Of a stretch of 64,000 bases of DNA, positions 25,410-34,590 are shown piece by piece. The stretch spans positions 787,501-851,500 of the forward strand of contig NZ_CP125968.1 of assembly GCF_030067815.1 (NCBI RefSeq). The letters are read 5' to 3'. The stretch comes from Sporosarcina thermotolerans (lineage in GTDB: Bacteria > Bacillota > Bacilli > Bacillales_A > Planococcaceae). Positions within the stretch are counted from its first letter, which is position 1. Each line of letters opens with the position of its first letter. The translations under genes and the position numbers were made by a program. The notes beneath the pieces were generated by a model. That model searched no databases and was not told the origin of the DNA. It saw only the letters and a program-made list of their open reading frames with translations.

Positions 25410-26977
25410 ATGAAAACGATTTGGCATAATGGAAAGCTATATACGATGGAAACTGAAGGAGAAACAATAGAAGCGATACTTACGGAAAACGGTAAAATCA
25501 TTGCGGTTGGTAATTATGATGAGTTGAAAAATGAAGCGGATGAAGCGATTGACCTAAATGGGGCTGTCCTTTATCCGGGTTCATTGACAACCATATGCAT
25601 ATGATTGGACATGGGCAGAAATTGCTTAGTTTGGATCTATCCAAGGCGAAGTCTGCTGATGACATGATGGATATGCTCATGAAATCCCATCCTGATTTGA
25701 AAGAAGATGAGTGGTTCATTGGCGAAGGGTGGAATGAAAATAATTTCTCCGATAAAAAGATCTTCACGAGATTCGAACTGGATAAGGTGACGAATTCGCC
25801 GATGTTCCTAAAACGGACTTGCAGGCATGCTGCGGTAGTCAACTCGAAGGCGTTGGAGCTTGCAGGCATTACGAAAGATACGCCGGATCCGGATGATGGG
25901 GTCATTGGACGGGATGAGAATGGCGAGCCGAACGGTTTGCTTAAAGAAGGGCCGATGAATCGTCTGTTGCAGTTAATACCTGAGCCGACGGAGGAAATGC
26001 TGACGAAGGCACTTGAGAAATCTGTTGATGATCTGCTGTCACTCGGACTAACTGGTTCTGTTACAGATGACCTTGGTTATTATGGTGATTATAGAAACCC
26101 GTTGCAGGCATTCAGAAATGTAATCGGTGAAAAGAAGAAATACCGTGCACATTTATTGCGCAGGTCAACAGTATTTACTCATTTAATGGAAGATGAAGCA
26201 ACTTATGATGAACCGTGGATTGAGCCGGGAGAAATGAAGTTCTTCATTGACGGTGCGCTTGGTGGAAGCACAGCTTTGTTGAGTGAGCCGTATTCGGACA
26301 ATCCTTCCACTTCAGGCAATGTTGTTTTGACAGATGAAGAGATTGATACGAATGTGGCGACTGCCCGTAAATATGGGCAAGCTGTTGCGATGCATATGAT
26401 CGGGGATGGAGCAGTTGAGAAAGGATTGGATGCAATCGAACGTCATCCAGTGCCTGAAGGGAAACGCGATCGACTCATCCATGTGAATGTGTTGCGTGAT
26501 GACTTGGTGGAGCGAATGAAGAAACTTCCAGTCGTCCTCGATATTCAGCCTGTTTTTGTATCATCCGATTTTCCATGGGTGATGGACCGTTTGGGCGAAG
26601 AACGATTGGACTGGGCGTACGCGTGGAAACGTCTTCTTAATGAAGGTTTCATTTGCGGAGCAGGGTCAGATGCACCGATTGAGGAAGTCAATCCGTTGTT
26701 AGGTATTTATGCGGCAGTGACAAGGAGGAAACCTGGCCAGACGCATGAAGGGTATTTACCGAAGGAGAAGTTAGGCCGATTTGAAGCGGTCGGTTTATTC
26801 ACAACGGGCGGTGCCGCAACAATTGGAAAGGCGGATTCCCGAGGGAAACTATCTGTCGGTTTTGATGCGGACTTTACAGTTCTTGATAAGGATTTGTTTG
26901 AGGTGGATGAAGAGAAGATCCTGGATACAGCTGTTGTTATGACAGTTGTAGCGGGAGATGTGATGTATCGAAGCTAA
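25410..26977 (+). CDS. YtcJ-like metal-dependent amidohydrolase (frameshift)
   Basis: About 520 residues. An N-terminal beta domain (KLYTMETEGETIEAILTENGKIIAVG), then PGFIDNHMHMIGHG with the HxH metal motif, followed by FIDGALGGSTALLSEPY, the metal histidine in AVAMHMIGDGAVEKGLDAI, and CGAGSDAPIEEVNPLLGIYAAVTRRKPG with the catalytic aspartate. The family includes N-substituted formamide deformylase-like enzymes; the substrate is unknown. The frame breaks at 25577-25579 (GGG; GGGG would read YPGFID). A GAAGATAAC terminator follows. Confidence 0.88.
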
Positions 26978-26989
26978 TAAAATACTTTG

Positions 26990-27030
26990 AAGGAAGATAA
27001 CATGATGGTAATCGTCTGTTATCTTCTTTT
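26990..27030 (+). terminator. Terminator after the amidohydrolase gene
   Basis: GAAGATAAC (26993-27001) / GTTATCTTC (27018-27026) perfect 9-bp stem, then TTTT. Confidence 0.75.
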
Positions 27031-27076
27031 CAGTATGTTAGAAGGTCATAGACAAAGGGGAACGGGAGAGAAATGT

Positions 27077-27190
27077 ATGAACAATATTTCAGATATGAGA
27101 AAGCCGATTGGTAACGAAACTCTATTTACAGTTGGTTGTGGGGTAGTTATAGAAAAAGAAGGACATTGCTATAATCAGCTAATGCCGTAA
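27077..27190 (+). pseudogene. N-terminal remnant of a Nudix-like hydrolase
   Basis: A short frame with the start MNNISDMRKPIGNETLFTVG, followed by CGVVIEKEG. It resembles the first ~30 residues of Nudix hydrolases of the type ...DLRKLVGxxPLIxVGAGVIV. The Nudix box GX5EX7REUXEEXGU is absent and the frame soon stops. CGGGAGAG lies before the ATG. It is probably a decayed gene truncated before the downstream acetyltransferase. The similarity is from memory and weak. Confidence 0.4.
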
Positions 27191-27238
27191 TCGGGCCTGA
27201 TAGTTCAATATTTTCAAGTAGTAGGGAAGATAAAATAA

Positions 27239-27676
27239 ATGACAATTGAAATTAGAGAAGTACAACAAACAGATTACAAAGATTTAGTTGAGTTGATGAG
27301 CGAATTAGGTTATCCGACAACACTTGAAGAATTAACGAAACGAATGGAGTTACTACGAAAAAATGTGGATTATGAAGCATTAGTGGTTGTTAAGAACAAT
27401 CAAGTTATAGGTTTTGCAGGGTTATGTAAGGCACTTGCTTTTGAATTTACTGGTATATATGTACGTATTATTGCGTTTGTTGTAAGTTCCAAACAACGTA
27501 AGCAAGGAATTGGAACAATGCTTTTAAAAGCTTGTGAAGAATGGGCGATTCAACAAGGTGCAGTTGCTATGACTTTAAATAGTGGTAATCGAGACGAGCG
27601 TCAAACGGCACATATTTTTTATACAAGTAATGGCTACGTAGGTAAAAGCACGGGGTTTTCAAAAGATATAATTTGA
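27239..27676 (+). CDS. GNAT-family N-acetyltransferase
   Basis: 145 residues. GNAT motif A is seen in IIAFVVSSKQRKQGIGTMLLKACEEWAIQQGA (acetyl-CoA pyrophosphate loop Q-R-K-Q-G-I-G), with the C-terminal HIFYTSNGYVGKSTGFSKDI. The start IREVQQTDYKDLVELMSELGYP is typical of small-molecule or antibiotic-type GNATs. Substrate not determinable. Confidence 0.88.
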   Translation: MTIEIREVQQTDYKDLVELMSELGYPTTLEELTKRMELLRKNVDYEALVVVKNNQVIGFAGLCKALAFEFTGIYVRIIAFVVSSKQRKQGIGTMLLKACEEWAIQQGAVAMTLNSGNRDERQTAHIFYTSNGYVGKSTGFSKDII

Positions 27677-27764
27677 GATCTAAGTCGTCAGCAGTGAGGC
27701 GCGATGGCTGCATAAAGATGTACCAATGTAGACCTGTAACATAATAACAAGGAATAAGGGGGAT

Positions 27765-28112
27765 ATGTTTTATAGAAGAAAGTTTTATACTGTGAAGAAA
27801 GAGTTTGTCGAGATATTTAATGAACATTTCAATAAAACCAACTTGCCTAACCAACTTAAATACGGTTCCCGGTTAATCGGTCGTTGGATGAAGGAAAATG
27901 AGGACAATACTGTCGAGGTTTTTGCTATTTGGGAATATGACAGTTATGAGGATTATGTAGAGATTGAAACCAAGATAAGAAATGATCATGCTCATGTCGA
28001 GCGTGTGAAAGACTGGTACGCGAAGAATGGTGGACGCGATTATGTATTTAAGGAATACATTTTAGAGGTAAAAAATGAAGCCATAACATCAACTGTATAC
28101 TCGGGGAAATGA
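27765..28112 (+). CDS. NIPSNAP-family small protein
   Basis: 115 residues with YRRKFYTVKKEFVEIFNEHFNKTNLPNQLKYGSRLIGRW and EVFAIWEYDSYEDYVEIETKIRND, a dimeric alpha/beta ferredoxin-like barrel pattern (NIPSNAP). AAGGGGG lies before the ATG. The function is unknown; related proteins bind small hydrophobic ligands. It is followed closely by another GNAT gene. Confidence 0.75.
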   Translation: MFYRRKFYTVKKEFVEIFNEHFNKTNLPNQLKYGSRLIGRWMKENEDNTVEVFAIWEYDSYEDYVEIETKIRNDHAHVERVKDWYAKNGGRDYVFKEYILEVKNEAITSTVYSGK

Positions 28113-28166
28113 GTGGAATCTGGCAGAACGGTATTGAATGTAAAGACATATTGGAGTGTGAATAAA

Positions 28167-28718
28167 ATGATCGAATTACGCCATAAACCACTTCTTAAAG
28201 GAGAAAAAGTATTTCTTAGGCCATTTAGTACTGAGGATTTCCCTTATATTGAAGAATGTTTACAAGATCCAGAAGTACTTAAACTTACAGGAAGTAAATC
28301 AGATTTTGACCGGGAATTTACTCGCAATTGGTATGAAACTAGGAATGAACAAACGGATCGCTTGGATCTTGCGATTGTTGACCCGGCCCAAGACGTCTTA
28401 GTTGGAGAGGCTGTGATCAATTTATACGATGAAGACAACCATAGCATGAATTTCAGAATCCTGATCGGACCGAGGGGAAGAAATCGAGGACTTGGGACGG
28501 AGGCTACGCAACTTATCATTGATTTCATATTTAGAAATACAACACTTCACGAACTGACCTTAAGTGTTTTTGACTTTAATCCAAGGGCGAAGCATGTTTA
28601 TGAAAAGGTTGGTTTTGTGCCTGTAAGTGTCGATGAAAATAATTTGGAGTACGAAGGGGAATGGATCGACTCCATTAATATGAAATTGACAAGGGAAAGT
28701 TGGTTGTCTAAGGGATGA
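28167..28718 (+). CDS. GNAT-family N-acetyltransferase (RimJ/RimL type)
   Basis: 183 residues. LLKGEKVFLRPFSTEDFPYI at the N-terminus; the acetyl-CoA loop is FRILIGPRGRNRGLGTEATQLIIDFIFRNT; the end is LSVFDFNPRAKHVYEKVGFVPVS, the RimJ/RimL-type signature. Start ATG 28167 follows TTGGAGTG. The substrate may be a protein N-terminus, an aminoglycoside-like compound or spermidine; not decidable. Confidence 0.88.
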   Translation: MIELRHKPLLKGEKVFLRPFSTEDFPYIEECLQDPEVLKLTGSKSDFDREFTRNWYETRNEQTDRLDLAIVDPAQDVLVGEAVINLYDEDNHSMNFRILIGPRGRNRGLGTEATQLIIDFIFRNTTLHELTLSVFDFNPRAKHVYEKVGFVPVSVDENNLEYEGEWIDSINMKLTRESWLSKG

Positions 28719-28805
28719 GGACATGCGAGGACTAAAAAGAAGATAATCAAAATACAATTTTGAATGTATAAGATTGAATAACAACTTTTGGCGTCTGAAA
28801 AGGCG

Positions 28806-28901
28806 AGTCGGTGGTAAAGTGGGCAAAGTCGGTGATAAACCCCATATAGTCGGTGGTAAACTTCCGAGAGTCGGTGATAAACCCTCAAAAGCCGGTGATA
28901 A
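28806..28901. repeat. 21-bp-period array (core AGTCGGTGRTAA), second locus
   Basis: Five cores start at 28806, 28827, 28848, 28869 and 28890, exactly 21 bp apart; the last is AGCCGGTGATAA. The 9-base spacers all differ. The same core as at 24739-24822, 4 kb away. The surrounding spacer 28719-29017 shows no other feature apart from the GGAGGAGGG ribosome site of the next gene. Confidence 0.9.
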
Positions 28902-29017
28902 CGTATCTGCCTAAAGCATGTGACTTGCCTTGCCAGCGATGCAGTATGATAAACTGTAGAAAATTGTCATGAATGGGCGAGAGTTGATGACGAATTTTAG
29001 GAGGAGGGAGCATAACT

Positions 29018-29212
29018 ATGGACGGACGCAATCGAAGTGATGTGAAACCGGGAATGAAAGTCAATGTCATTCTGAAAAAGGACCAGCGCACAGGTGTGAA
29101 GACGGAAGGAGTCGTCAAGGATTTATTGACCAACTCGAGCTTCCATCCGCATGGCATTAAAGTACGGCTGGAAGATGGGCAGGTCGGAAGGGTAAGCGAT
29201 ATTTTGGATTGA
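29018..29212 (+). CDS. ywbE: YwbE-family small protein
   Basis: 64 residues, with RSDVKPGMKVNVILKKDQRTG, then TEGVVKDLLTNSSFHPHGIKVRLEDGQVGRV; the conserved PGxxVxIVxKxDQRTGxxTxGxVxxxLTxSxxHPxGIKVRL pattern of YwbE. A small SH3-like fold is likely; function unknown. AGGAGGGAG is well placed before the ATG. Confidence 0.9.
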   Translation: MDGRNRSDVKPGMKVNVILKKDQRTGVKTEGVVKDLLTNSSFHPHGIKVRLEDGQVGRVSDILD

Positions 29213-29280
29213 ACTTAATAGATTGTATAGAGAGGAACTGTCTCTATTAACGGGTTCGGTTGAAGGGGAAAAAGTGCAAT

Positions 29281-29309
29281 TAAAAACGCTCAGATTGAGC
29301 GTTTTTTTG
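29281..29309 (+). terminator. Terminator after ywbE
   Basis: AAAACGCTCA-GATT-GAGCGTTTTTTT hairpin. A second weaker dyad TAGAGA/TCTCTA lies at 29228-29247. Confidence 0.85.
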
Positions 29310-29435
29310 CGAGTTATTTTGCTGTTCTGATTGAACTAAATCACCCGTTTAACAGATTCTCTTTTTAAGGAAGGTTTTGAAGTCTATTAAACCGTACGAC
29401 AATCACTCCTCTATGTAAATGCTTTATTCCTCTCG

Positions 29436-30194
29436 CTATTTCCCCGTCATATTTGGTTCAAAGGTAACTATTGAGGTTTTTGTTACACGAACTTTCTGTC
29501 CTTTTTTCAAGCTTACTTTGTTCTCAGATTTTATTATCTCTCCACCGATCAGTTCGTATAGGAGCGGATCTTTCCCTTGTTCGTGAATTTGGACATAGCC
29601 ATATCCGTAAGGGATACTGATTGAATACTCGCCCGGTTCAATATCCAATCCGACATCCCATATGCCTGCAGTCAGTACCGTAGATAGCTCTGTACCCACG
29701 GGTTTGGCGTCAACAGAGCCGTAGCCCCCATCCATCACAATGGAATACGATTCATCTATATCTACTGTAAGAGAGTTAACTCCAGCAACGTCTCCAACAA
29801 TTTCACGCAAAACCAACTTATTATTGCTGTCATAGATAAAGACATTTCCGACTGGATAGCCGGAGATCCTATACCTGCCGGTTTTCAATTGGAACTTAAC
29901 GCCGTTCTTACCGAAAACTGTACCGCTTTCTTTCTTCGATTCTTTGTTGCTACGATCAACTGTCGTGAAAATCGCGGGATTGACTTCACCTATCATTTCA
30001 TCTCTTTCGGCACCTATAATCTCGTAATTTGCTTCATAACTGACTGTTGGATCCGAAGAATCTCCTTCCAAAGGCTGACATCCTCCTAATAGTAGGAGAA
30101 TGAATGTACTAAATAGGCATAATTGTTTTTTCCCCACGTGCATTTTCCATTGTGCTGATGTGCGATTAAACATTTTTCGAATAGTGCTTATCAT
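29436..30194 (-). CDS. Lipoprotein of the divergent ABC exporter cluster
   Basis: 252 residues; signal segment LCLFSTFILLLLGGC with the lipobox cysteine at about residue 39, then a mostly beta-rich extracytoplasmic domain with two similar halves (GRYRISGYPVGNVFIYD and GEYSISIPYGYGYVQIHE). No known domain recognised. The start ATG overlaps the stop of the upstream permease gene (ATGA-like overlap, 30191-30194), indicating translational coupling. It may serve as an accessory or substrate-contact subunit of the exporter. Confidence 0.7.
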   Translation of the reverse strand: MISTIRKMFNRTSAQWKMHVGKKQLCLFSTFILLLLGGCQPLEGDSSDPTVSYEANYEIIGAERDEMIGEVNPAIFTTVDRSNKESKKESGTVFGKNGVKFQLKTGRYRISGYPVGNVFIYDSNNKLVLREIVGDVAGVNSLTVDIDESYSIVMDGGYGSVDAKPVGTELSTVLTAGIWDVGLDIEPGEYSISIPYGYGYVQIHEQGKDPLLYELIGGEIIKSENKVSLKKGQKVRVTKTSIVTFEPNMTGK

Positions 30195-31347
30195 AGCATT
30201 CCACCGTCCCCAATTGCCACCCGTCGAAGGTGCAACAGCTTATTTCTTGCATAAAGGATTGCGGTAATAATTACATTCAGCCCGATGAGCCAACCGTATG
30301 AATGCCTGAAATCTAATTTCTCAATACCAAATTCCATCGCCGCATCCCCATTCAAGACGGCTCCGATGTCAATGTATTTCAGTGGATATAACCAATTCGT
30401 CTCTACTCCGGCAATGCTTAGAAATTCTGGTGCAAGCAGGACAACGAGTAAGAGTAATATTGTGCCGTACAAGTTTTTCGTTATTTCATTGATTAGGATG
30501 AATGCGAGTAAAAGAAATAACGAAATAAGAGCAAATGCTACAAACATGTAAAAAATATACCGAAGCATCGACACAGCAACGAAGTCAGCATCCTGATAAA
30601 TAAGTACCGGAGTTTTGAAATTCCCCCAACCCGTTTTCTTTGACACGTAGTACCCGCCAATCAGAACACTTGCAATAATAAAAACGACGACTTGGAAGAA
30701 GTGAATTGTCACCTTGCTGCTCACTTTCTGCATGAATGAAATCGGGAAGCCGTTCATGACAGTAGGATGCTGTTGGTCATGTAATAGGATGCTGCTTGCC
30801 ATTAATAAAACGAACAAAAAAACAAAACTCCGCTTAATAGTTGCAACGCTACCGGCATATAATTGCTGGCCGCGTAAGGATCTTGGATGATAGGCAGGTC
30901 ATGATCTTTGTAGTATTGCAATAACGCCATTTCCTTCTGAATTTCCGAGATGGGTATGACGTAATCCGGATGGATTCCTTTATTGTCCCTTTCATGCATC
31001 TCAAGCCGTAATTCATTCAGTTTGATGCCGTTGTCGAAATACTCGTCGAAATCCTTGTTCTTCCATAGAGCAAATCTTTGCGCATTATGCAATGATGACT
31101 GTTGCGTTAAATTGTTGTAAATTTCTTTACCTTCATCCGTTTTCCGGAGGGAACTAGGAAGGGCGTCCAATACCGCCATAAAATCATCGACTTCGTTATT
31201 TTTTTGCTCTCTTATATCGATAATATCGATTTGTGAATAGTAAAGAAAATAGAGCGGGAAAAATAGGATAAGCGCGATGCCTAACAACCAATTTTTCCAA
31301 TTACCTAACAATAGCTTCGATTCGAATACTGTATATTTCCAAAACAT
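30191..31347 (-). CDS. ABC-2-type permease with large extracytoplasmic domain (frameshift)
   Basis: About 385 residues. One N-terminal helix (WLLGIALILFFPLYFLYY), a long polar domain of ~140 residues (REQKNNEVDDF ... HPDYVIPISEIQ), then five further hydrophobic segments. This layout mirrors the neighbour at 31396-32607, suggesting the two form a heterodimeric pore. The frame breaks at the A7 run at 30816-30822; one more base would read GVLFFLFVLLMASS. Start ATG 31347 has GAGGAAGG upstream. Substrate unknown. Confidence 0.75.
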
Positions 31348-31395
31348 GATTGCATCCTTCCTCACGATAAATTTAATCCCTCACTACCCGTCTGA

Positions 31396-32607
31396 TTATC
31401 CGAATTTGTAATATCGTCTTTTATTGACAAGGCGTGAAACTAAGAACAAAATAACTTCAATAATAATAAGCAGACTAAGCAGGGCAATAATCCCTTTTGC
31501 GTACGTGATTGTTTCGGTGTTCACTAAATAGTTTTTTTCTGCATCTACTATTTTCCCAAAGTCAAAATAGGTCTGGGGAAATAGGCTGATATCCAGTCCA
31601 AATAATTCTCTTGTTGTACGTGAAAAATAAAGGCGTTCTGAAAAAAGAACAACGGTGCTGAACATAAGGACAAACCATTCGTTTTTCAACAGAAGACTGA
31701 AGATTACATTCAAACGGACGAATATCAATAGTAACAAAGGCAAGACAGCCAACGTTTTGCCCAAATAGGAAGCGATCGTAATGAAACTGTAATCTTGAAT
31801 TTTAAAAGTCTGCTGTGCAATCATCGTCGGGACTCTCAAATCAAAGTATCCAAACCCATATTGCCATGACATGATGAGGACACCGATGACAACAACACCA
31901 GCAATAAAAAGCATAGAATAAAGGAAGGCTGAAAGAGATTTTAAATTTAGCTGTCGATACCATGATAATGGTATTCCTTGCAGTAGCGTACGATGTTTGC
32001 GATCCCTTGATAGGATGTCACTGCTAAAATAGATCGTGCAAAATAGTAGGAAATATACCCCGAATCCCTGAAGGAAATTTTGCAAAGCCTGTAGACCAGT
32101 CTTTTCATACATTATTCCGAAAGTGATTGGTACACCTTTCGTAATATAATCTTCATACTGGATCATTGTTTGATGATATAAATGTTCCCTGTCCTTCCCT
32201 GGGAAAGGGAATACTTTAAATAACGCTTTGTCATTCACATACTCGTCTTTATTCCCTTCCAAGTAAAAGGTTCGCAATTTCAACAGACGTGTATAATTTC
32301 CCTCCGTATATGCCGATAGCATCCCTTTAAAGAGTCCATAGTTATAATCATTCCACGCATAGACAGGAATGCCAGAGTGGAGAACAACGCCTGTATTGCC
32401 GATTTGTTCCCTCAATTTCTGTTGAATCTCCAAATTGACTAAGTACTTCTCCGTTCCTTTCTTATCAAAAGCTTCCTTCGTATTCGCATTTGGCAGCAGG
32501 ACCAAACAATAACTCAGCAATAGAACGCCTACGAATAATAAGAAAGGAATATTTCTTCTGCTCCTCACGGTTATCAAAAATTCATGCTTTAAATAGTTCC
32601 AATTCAT
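31396..32607 (-). CDS. ABC-2-type permease with large extracytoplasmic domain
   Basis: 403 residues. N-terminal helix (FLLFVGVLLLSYCLVLLP), ~150-residue polar segment, then about five transmembrane helices starting LQNFLQGFGVYFLLFCTIYF, with SSDILSRDRKHRTLLQGIPLSWYR as the typical ABC-2 cytosolic coupling loop. First gene of the minus-strand operon, behind a good SigA promoter. The ATPase that would power it is probably the one on the opposite strand at 32949. AGGAGAACC lies before the ATG. Confidence 0.78.
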   Translation of the reverse strand: MNWNYLKHEFLITVRSRRNIPFLLFVGVLLLSYCLVLLPNANTKEAFDKKGTEKYLVNLEIQQKLREQIGNTGVVLHSGIPVYAWNDYNYGLFKGMLSAYTEGNYTRLLKLRTFYLEGNKDEYVNDKALFKVFPFPGKDREHLYHQTMIQYEDYITKGVPITFGIMYEKTGLQALQNFLQGFGVYFLLFCTIYFSSDILSRDRKHRTLLQGIPLSWYRQLNLKSLSAFLYSMLFIAGVVVIGVLIMSWQYGFGYFDLRVPTMIAQQTFKIQDYSFITIASYLGKTLAVLPLLLLIFVRLNVIFSLLLKNEWFVLMFSTVVLFSERLYFSRTTRELFGLDISLFPQTYFDFGKIVDAEKNYLVNTETITYAKGIIALLSLLIIIEVILFLVSRLVNKRRYYKFG

Positions 32608-32664
32608 CTTAGGTTCTCCTTTGAAAAATACCTATTAAATTTCCATATTTTGTTGCCTCATTCC

Positions 32665-32693
32665 ACTATAAACATATAGTTATAATATTTCAA
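32665..32693 (-). promoter_or_regulatory. SigA-type promoter of the exporter minus operon
   Basis: Minus strand TTGAAA (plus 32688-32693), 17-bp spacer, TATAGT (plus 32665-32670). The 340-base divergent spacer 32608-32948 otherwise shows no recognisable gene. A clean promoter for the plus-strand operon was not found, although TATACT occurs near 32900. Confidence 0.7.
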
Positions 32694-32948
32694 CAGTCAT
32701 TATTCTTTTAATTAATGAAATACTCACATTTAATTCTATGACTAATTGAATAGTAGCCTCATACTAAATCTCACCGTTTGAAAGATGCTAAAGCTAAATC
32801 CTTTATAGTGGTGAGAAGCGCAATCGACACTCCAACGCCGATATATTTGAAGTTTGCCCGCGAGTCAAAAAATTCTTCCGGTTGTGTCCGAATATACTGT
32901 ATACTTTTCTTAAGGTTTGTTCAGATACGATTGAATAAGGGGGGGCAT

Positions 32949-33752
32949 ATGGCACTCATCTTGGGGGCTGTACAAGTTAGCAAGGAAATAAATGGGCGAC
33001 AAATCTTGCATAATATTTCGTTAGGATGTTCCGCAAATACAAGGTTATTAATTCGCGGGAAAAATGGATCAGGTAAAAGCACATTGCTGAAAATATTGGC
33101 TGGAATTACTGAACCCACGGGCGGTAAAGTTATAAGAAATACTCGGAAAATCGGGTATGTGCCTGAGCATTTTCCTGATAGCCTGCAATTCAGACTTAAA
33201 GAGTACTTACTGTTGACCGCATCCTTTCGGGGCGGCTCGAAGGCTTACGTTGAAAAAGAATTATTGGAGTACATCCAACTATTCAGTTTGGAACCGTTTC
33301 TTCATACTTCACTTAAGGCGTGTTCTAAAGGAACAAAGCAAAAGGTCGGCATCATTCAAGCGCTGTTAATGAAGCCCAATCTTTTATTATTGGACGAACC
33401 ACTTACTGGGTTAGATGCTGAATCCCAACAGGTCCTCATACAATTGCTGAGAGATAAACAAATTCCAATCGTTTTCACGTCCCATGAGGAAACGCTCGTT
33501 ACGAATATGGCGAAGGAAATTCTACAGATTGAAACCGGAGAAATCACTCTCCAAACAATGAATTCAATTCCAAAAAAGTTAATACGCGTTGAATGCCGTA
33601 CGAGAGAAGAGTTAAAAGGTCTTCCCGTCAGTCAATTGAACTACGAAGAAAACGTTGCAGTCTTTACAGTTGAAGGAGATGTAAGTGACCAAGTATTACA
33701 GAGTCTACTAAGAAAAAACTGTTCCATTTTAGAAGTGAGGGAGTTGAGGTAA
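32949..33752 (+). CDS. ABC exporter ATPase
   Basis: 268 residues. Walker [20 protein letters not shown], signature replaced by CSKGTKQKVGIIQALL (no canonical LSGGQ, as in some ABC-2 exporters), Walker B LLLLDEPLTGLDAES, switch histidine FTSHEE. A C-terminal ~60-residue extension (KLIRVECRTREELKGL ... ILEVREL) is present. Start ATG 32949 follows a G7 stretch. The frame is open further upstream but without a ribosome site. It overlaps the next permease gene (TAATG). Confidence 0.88.
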   Translation: MALILGAVQVSKEINGRQILHNISLGCSANTRLLIRGKNGSGKSTLLKILAGITEPTGGKVIRNTRKIGYVPEHFPDSLQFRLKEYLLLTASFRGGSKAYVEKELLEYIQLFSLEPFLHTSLKACSKGTKQKVGIIQALLMKPNLLLLDEPLTGLDAESQQVLIQLLRDKQIPIVFTSHEETLVTNMAKEILQIETGEITLQTMNSIPKKLIRVECRTREELKGLPVSQLNYEENVAVFTVEGDVSDQVLQSLLRKNCSILEVRELR

Positions 33753-34456
33753 TGGTTTGGGGGTTCATTCGATATCAATTCGGCAGTTATCTTAGATCTC
33801 TGACATTCATACCACCGCTCACTTTATTCATTGGCTGGATTATTGTCTTCTACACGTATAGCGGTGTCCCAATAATGAGCAGCTATGCAGTCACTTGTAT
33901 TTCACTATACTTAGTCATGACATGGGTAGCGATGAATGTCTTTGCGTTGGAGGGGGAAAGTGAGAAGAATTTACTGTTTGTGCAGCTGCCGAATAAGAGA
34001 GATTATTTATGGGGGAAATGGGTTGTTTGTTTTTTAGTTGCGTCCATTTTAGGATTAATTGCGATAGCATATCCAATGTTGATAAGTAGCTTTAAAGGGA
34101 CAGTTCGGCTTGTGCATATAGGCGCAGCAATTTACGGTCATCTATTCTTTGCGGTTTTCGGAATTATAGTTGGTTCGTTCTTTTCTAATATAAAAATGGA
34201 ATCCAAGAAATTTGCTTGGTTGTCGGCGATGCTTGTCATCGCTGTTTCGATTGCCTACGAAGGCATAGTTGAGAAAGTGTATATCTTCAAATGGATACTA
34301 CTCCCTTTCCCACCAGTGTCCCAATTTCTTATGCATTTCACAGATGATGCTTTGTTGATTGATAAAAACTTTTGGTTGGATGCCGCTTGGGTCGTTTGCT
34401 ATTCCTTCATTTACTTTTTAGTCATAACCCGGATGTTTTATCGGAAAGAGAGGTAA
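33752..34456 (+). CDS. ABC-2-type permease, short
   Basis: 234 residues with six hydrophobic segments, beginning MVWGFIRYQFGSYLRSLTFIPPLTLFIGW. ESEKNLLFVQLPNKRDYLWGKWVV is a typical cytosolic coupling stretch. Start overlaps the stop of the ATPase gene, so it is probably its direct partner. Together with the divergent minus-strand operon this forms a five-gene exporter locus. Confidence 0.78.
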   Translation: MVWGFIRYQFGSYLRSLTFIPPLTLFIGWIIVFYTYSGVPIMSSYAVTCISLYLVMTWVAMNVFALEGESEKNLLFVQLPNKRDYLWGKWVVCFLVASILGLIAIAYPMLISSFKGTVRLVHIGAAIYGHLFFAVFGIIVGSFFSNIKMESKKFAWLSAMLVIAVSIAYEGIVEKVYIFKWILLPFPPVSQFLMHFTDDALLIDKNFWLDAAWVVCYSFIYFLVITRMFYRKER

Positions 34457-34590
34457 TGTGTTCTTGTGGATCCAAAAGTGTGTGCCTATGCTCTCTAAAC
34501 CTTGAATTTTTAGTTCTCTCACCTCATCCAATAGTTTCCAAAATATTGTATACTGTTTGAATGAGAGAGTTACTAAAAGGGGGAACCACC

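Noticed and set aside
28598..28888. Minus-strand protein with YHRL every seven residues
   Set aside because: The heptads are a by-product of the 21-bp DNA period; there is no ribosome site. Arrays with 20-bp steps cannot be coding, so the class is not protein-coding.
32778..32948. N-terminal extension of the exporter ATPase
   Set aside because: The upstream open frame has no ribosome site or ABC homology; the ATG at 32949 gives a normal domain start.
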